The position numbers and the translations under genes were made by a program. Below, piece by piece: positions 4,665 through 5,206 of a stretch of DNA of 5,206 nucleotides. A model generated the notes under the pieces. The model did no database searches, was not told the origin of the DNA, and saw nothing but the letters and a program-made list of their open reading frames with translations. The stretch is from contig VBLU01000160.1 in the NCBI GenBank assembly GCA_005879065.1, positions 1-5,206 of the forward strand. Direction: 5' to 3'. Within the stretch, counting starts at the first letter, position 1. Each line of letters begins with the position of its first letter. Origin of the DNA: Methanobacteriota archaeon (GTDB lineage Archaea; Thermoplasmatota; Thermoplasmata; RBG-16-68-12).

Positions 4665-5186
4665 ATGACAAGAAAACCGATCGTTGCGGTGATTGGAGGC
4701 GGGAGCACGGCCTCCCGGGAGGGAATCGCCCTCGCGGAGGAGGTCGGGTTCCTCATCGCCCGAGCCGATGCCATCCTCGTGTGCGGCGGCCTGAACGGGG
4801 TCATGGAGGCGTCCGCGAAGGGGGCGAAGCGGGGTGGGGGATTCACGGTCGGCATCCTGCCGACGGGGAACAAGGCGGATGCGAACCATCACATCGACCT
4901 TCCGATTGCCACGGCCATGAGCACCGCGAGGAACCTCATCATCGTCCGGACGGCCGATGCCATCGTGGCCGTGAACGGATCGTACGGCACGTTGAGCGAG
5001 ATGGCCCACGCGTTCGATCTTGGCAAGACGGTGTTCGCCCTCCGCACGTGGCCGATGGACAAGGCCGGCGTCGAGTCGTCCCTCTACGTCGCCGTGGACA
5101 CGCCGCGAGAAGCCGTTGAGCGCGCCCTCGCCTACGCAAGGAAGGCGATGGACGCCGAAAAGCCCGGACCGGGCCTGCCGAAATAG
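4665..5186 (+). CDS. LOG-like Rossmann (SLOG) protein, TIGR00725 type
   Basis: This 173-residue soluble protein belongs to the 'possible lysine decarboxylase'/LOG superfamily, in the group known as TIGR00725. Despite that older name, LOG proteins are phosphoribohydrolases acting on nucleoside 5'-monophosphates; the activity of the TIGR00725 group is not established to my knowledge. Visible motifs are IVAVIGGGSTAS (6-17), the first Rossmann strand and phosphate loop; ILVCGGLNGVMEASAKGAK (37-55); GGFTVGILPTG (58-68); MSTARNLIIV (85-94), the counterpart of the LOG R-N pair; and VNGSYGTLSEM (103-113), where the classical LOG P-G-G-x-G-T-x-x-E is replaced by N-G-S-Y-G-T-L-S-E. The catalytic-type Glu112 is kept. 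ATG 4665 is chosen because it immediately precedes the first strand and has GGAG 8 nt upstream. It is divergent from mptD. Nucleotide binding is likely; the substrate is unknown. Confidence 0.88.
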   Translation: MTRKPIVAVIGGGSTASREGIALAEEVGFLIARADAILVCGGLNGVMEASAKGAKRGGGFTVGILPTGNKADANHHIDLPIATAMSTARNLIIVRTADAIVAVNGSYGTLSEMAHAFDLGKTVFALRTWPMDKAGVESSLYVAVDTPREAVERALAYARKAMDAEKPGPGLPK

Positions 5187-5206
5187 AGCCGATTTCCCTG
5201 GAGTGC

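Noticed and set aside
5161..5174. Short GCCCGG/CCGGGC inverted repeat near the end of the SLOG gene as a terminator
   Set aside because: The arms are separated by a single base, lie inside the coding sequence before the stop codon, and have no T tract after them.

Overview
The window looks like a piece of a GC-rich archaeal genome, most likely a non-halophilic euryarchaeon such as a member of the Thermoplasmatota. The lineage is an inference. The archaeal signs are an MptD-type (DUF372) dihydroneopterin aldolase, a THEP1-type NTPase, a membrane-anchored zinc-ribbon protein, a permease fused to universal-stress domains, and TATA-like boxes about 28-38 bp before several start codons, often led by CAAAG. 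All intergenic gaps are under 180 bp. I see no rRNA, tRNA, CRISPR array, insertion sequence or prophage gene.

Layout from left to right. (1) Positions 1-465, minus strand: the N-terminal 155 residues of a THEP1-like nucleoside-triphosphatase, cut by the left edge. (2) A short AT-rich divergent promoter zone around 481-611. (3) Plus strand, ending at 1049: a small protein with two membrane helices and a C-terminal zinc ribbon; its start is 489 or, more likely, about 642. (4) Positions 1050-1086: a convergent gap holding a perfect 7-bp hairpin. (5) Positions 3326-1087, minus strand: an APC-family amino-acid permease with two C-terminal UspA domains, broken by a frameshift near 2528 that also seems to have lost part of the loop after TM7. 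(6) Positions 3327-3488: a 162-bp gap with a TATA-like box and a 9-bp direct repeat. (7) Positions 4085-3489, minus strand: a GDT1/UPF0016 cation transporter with both E-x-G-D-K-T motifs. (8) Positions 4518-4150, minus strand: MptD. (9) Positions 4519-4664: a divergent promoter region. (10) Positions 4665-5186, plus strand: a LOG-like/TIGR00725 Rossmann (SLOG) protein. The last 20 bases hold nothing I can name.

The genes do not form one obvious pathway. MptD belongs to pterin C1-carrier biosynthesis. The GDT1 protein probably handles Mn2+ or Ca2+. The permease-Usp protein would couple amino-acid uptake to nucleotide or stress sensing, if it is still functional. The three minus-strand genes from 4518 to 1087 run in the same direction, but at least two have their own promoter-like boxes, so a single operon is not certain. 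I do not see a clear new multi-gene system. The most useful points are the broken permease, the uncertain start of the zinc-ribbon protein, the recurrent promoter motif and the intact MptD catalytic set.
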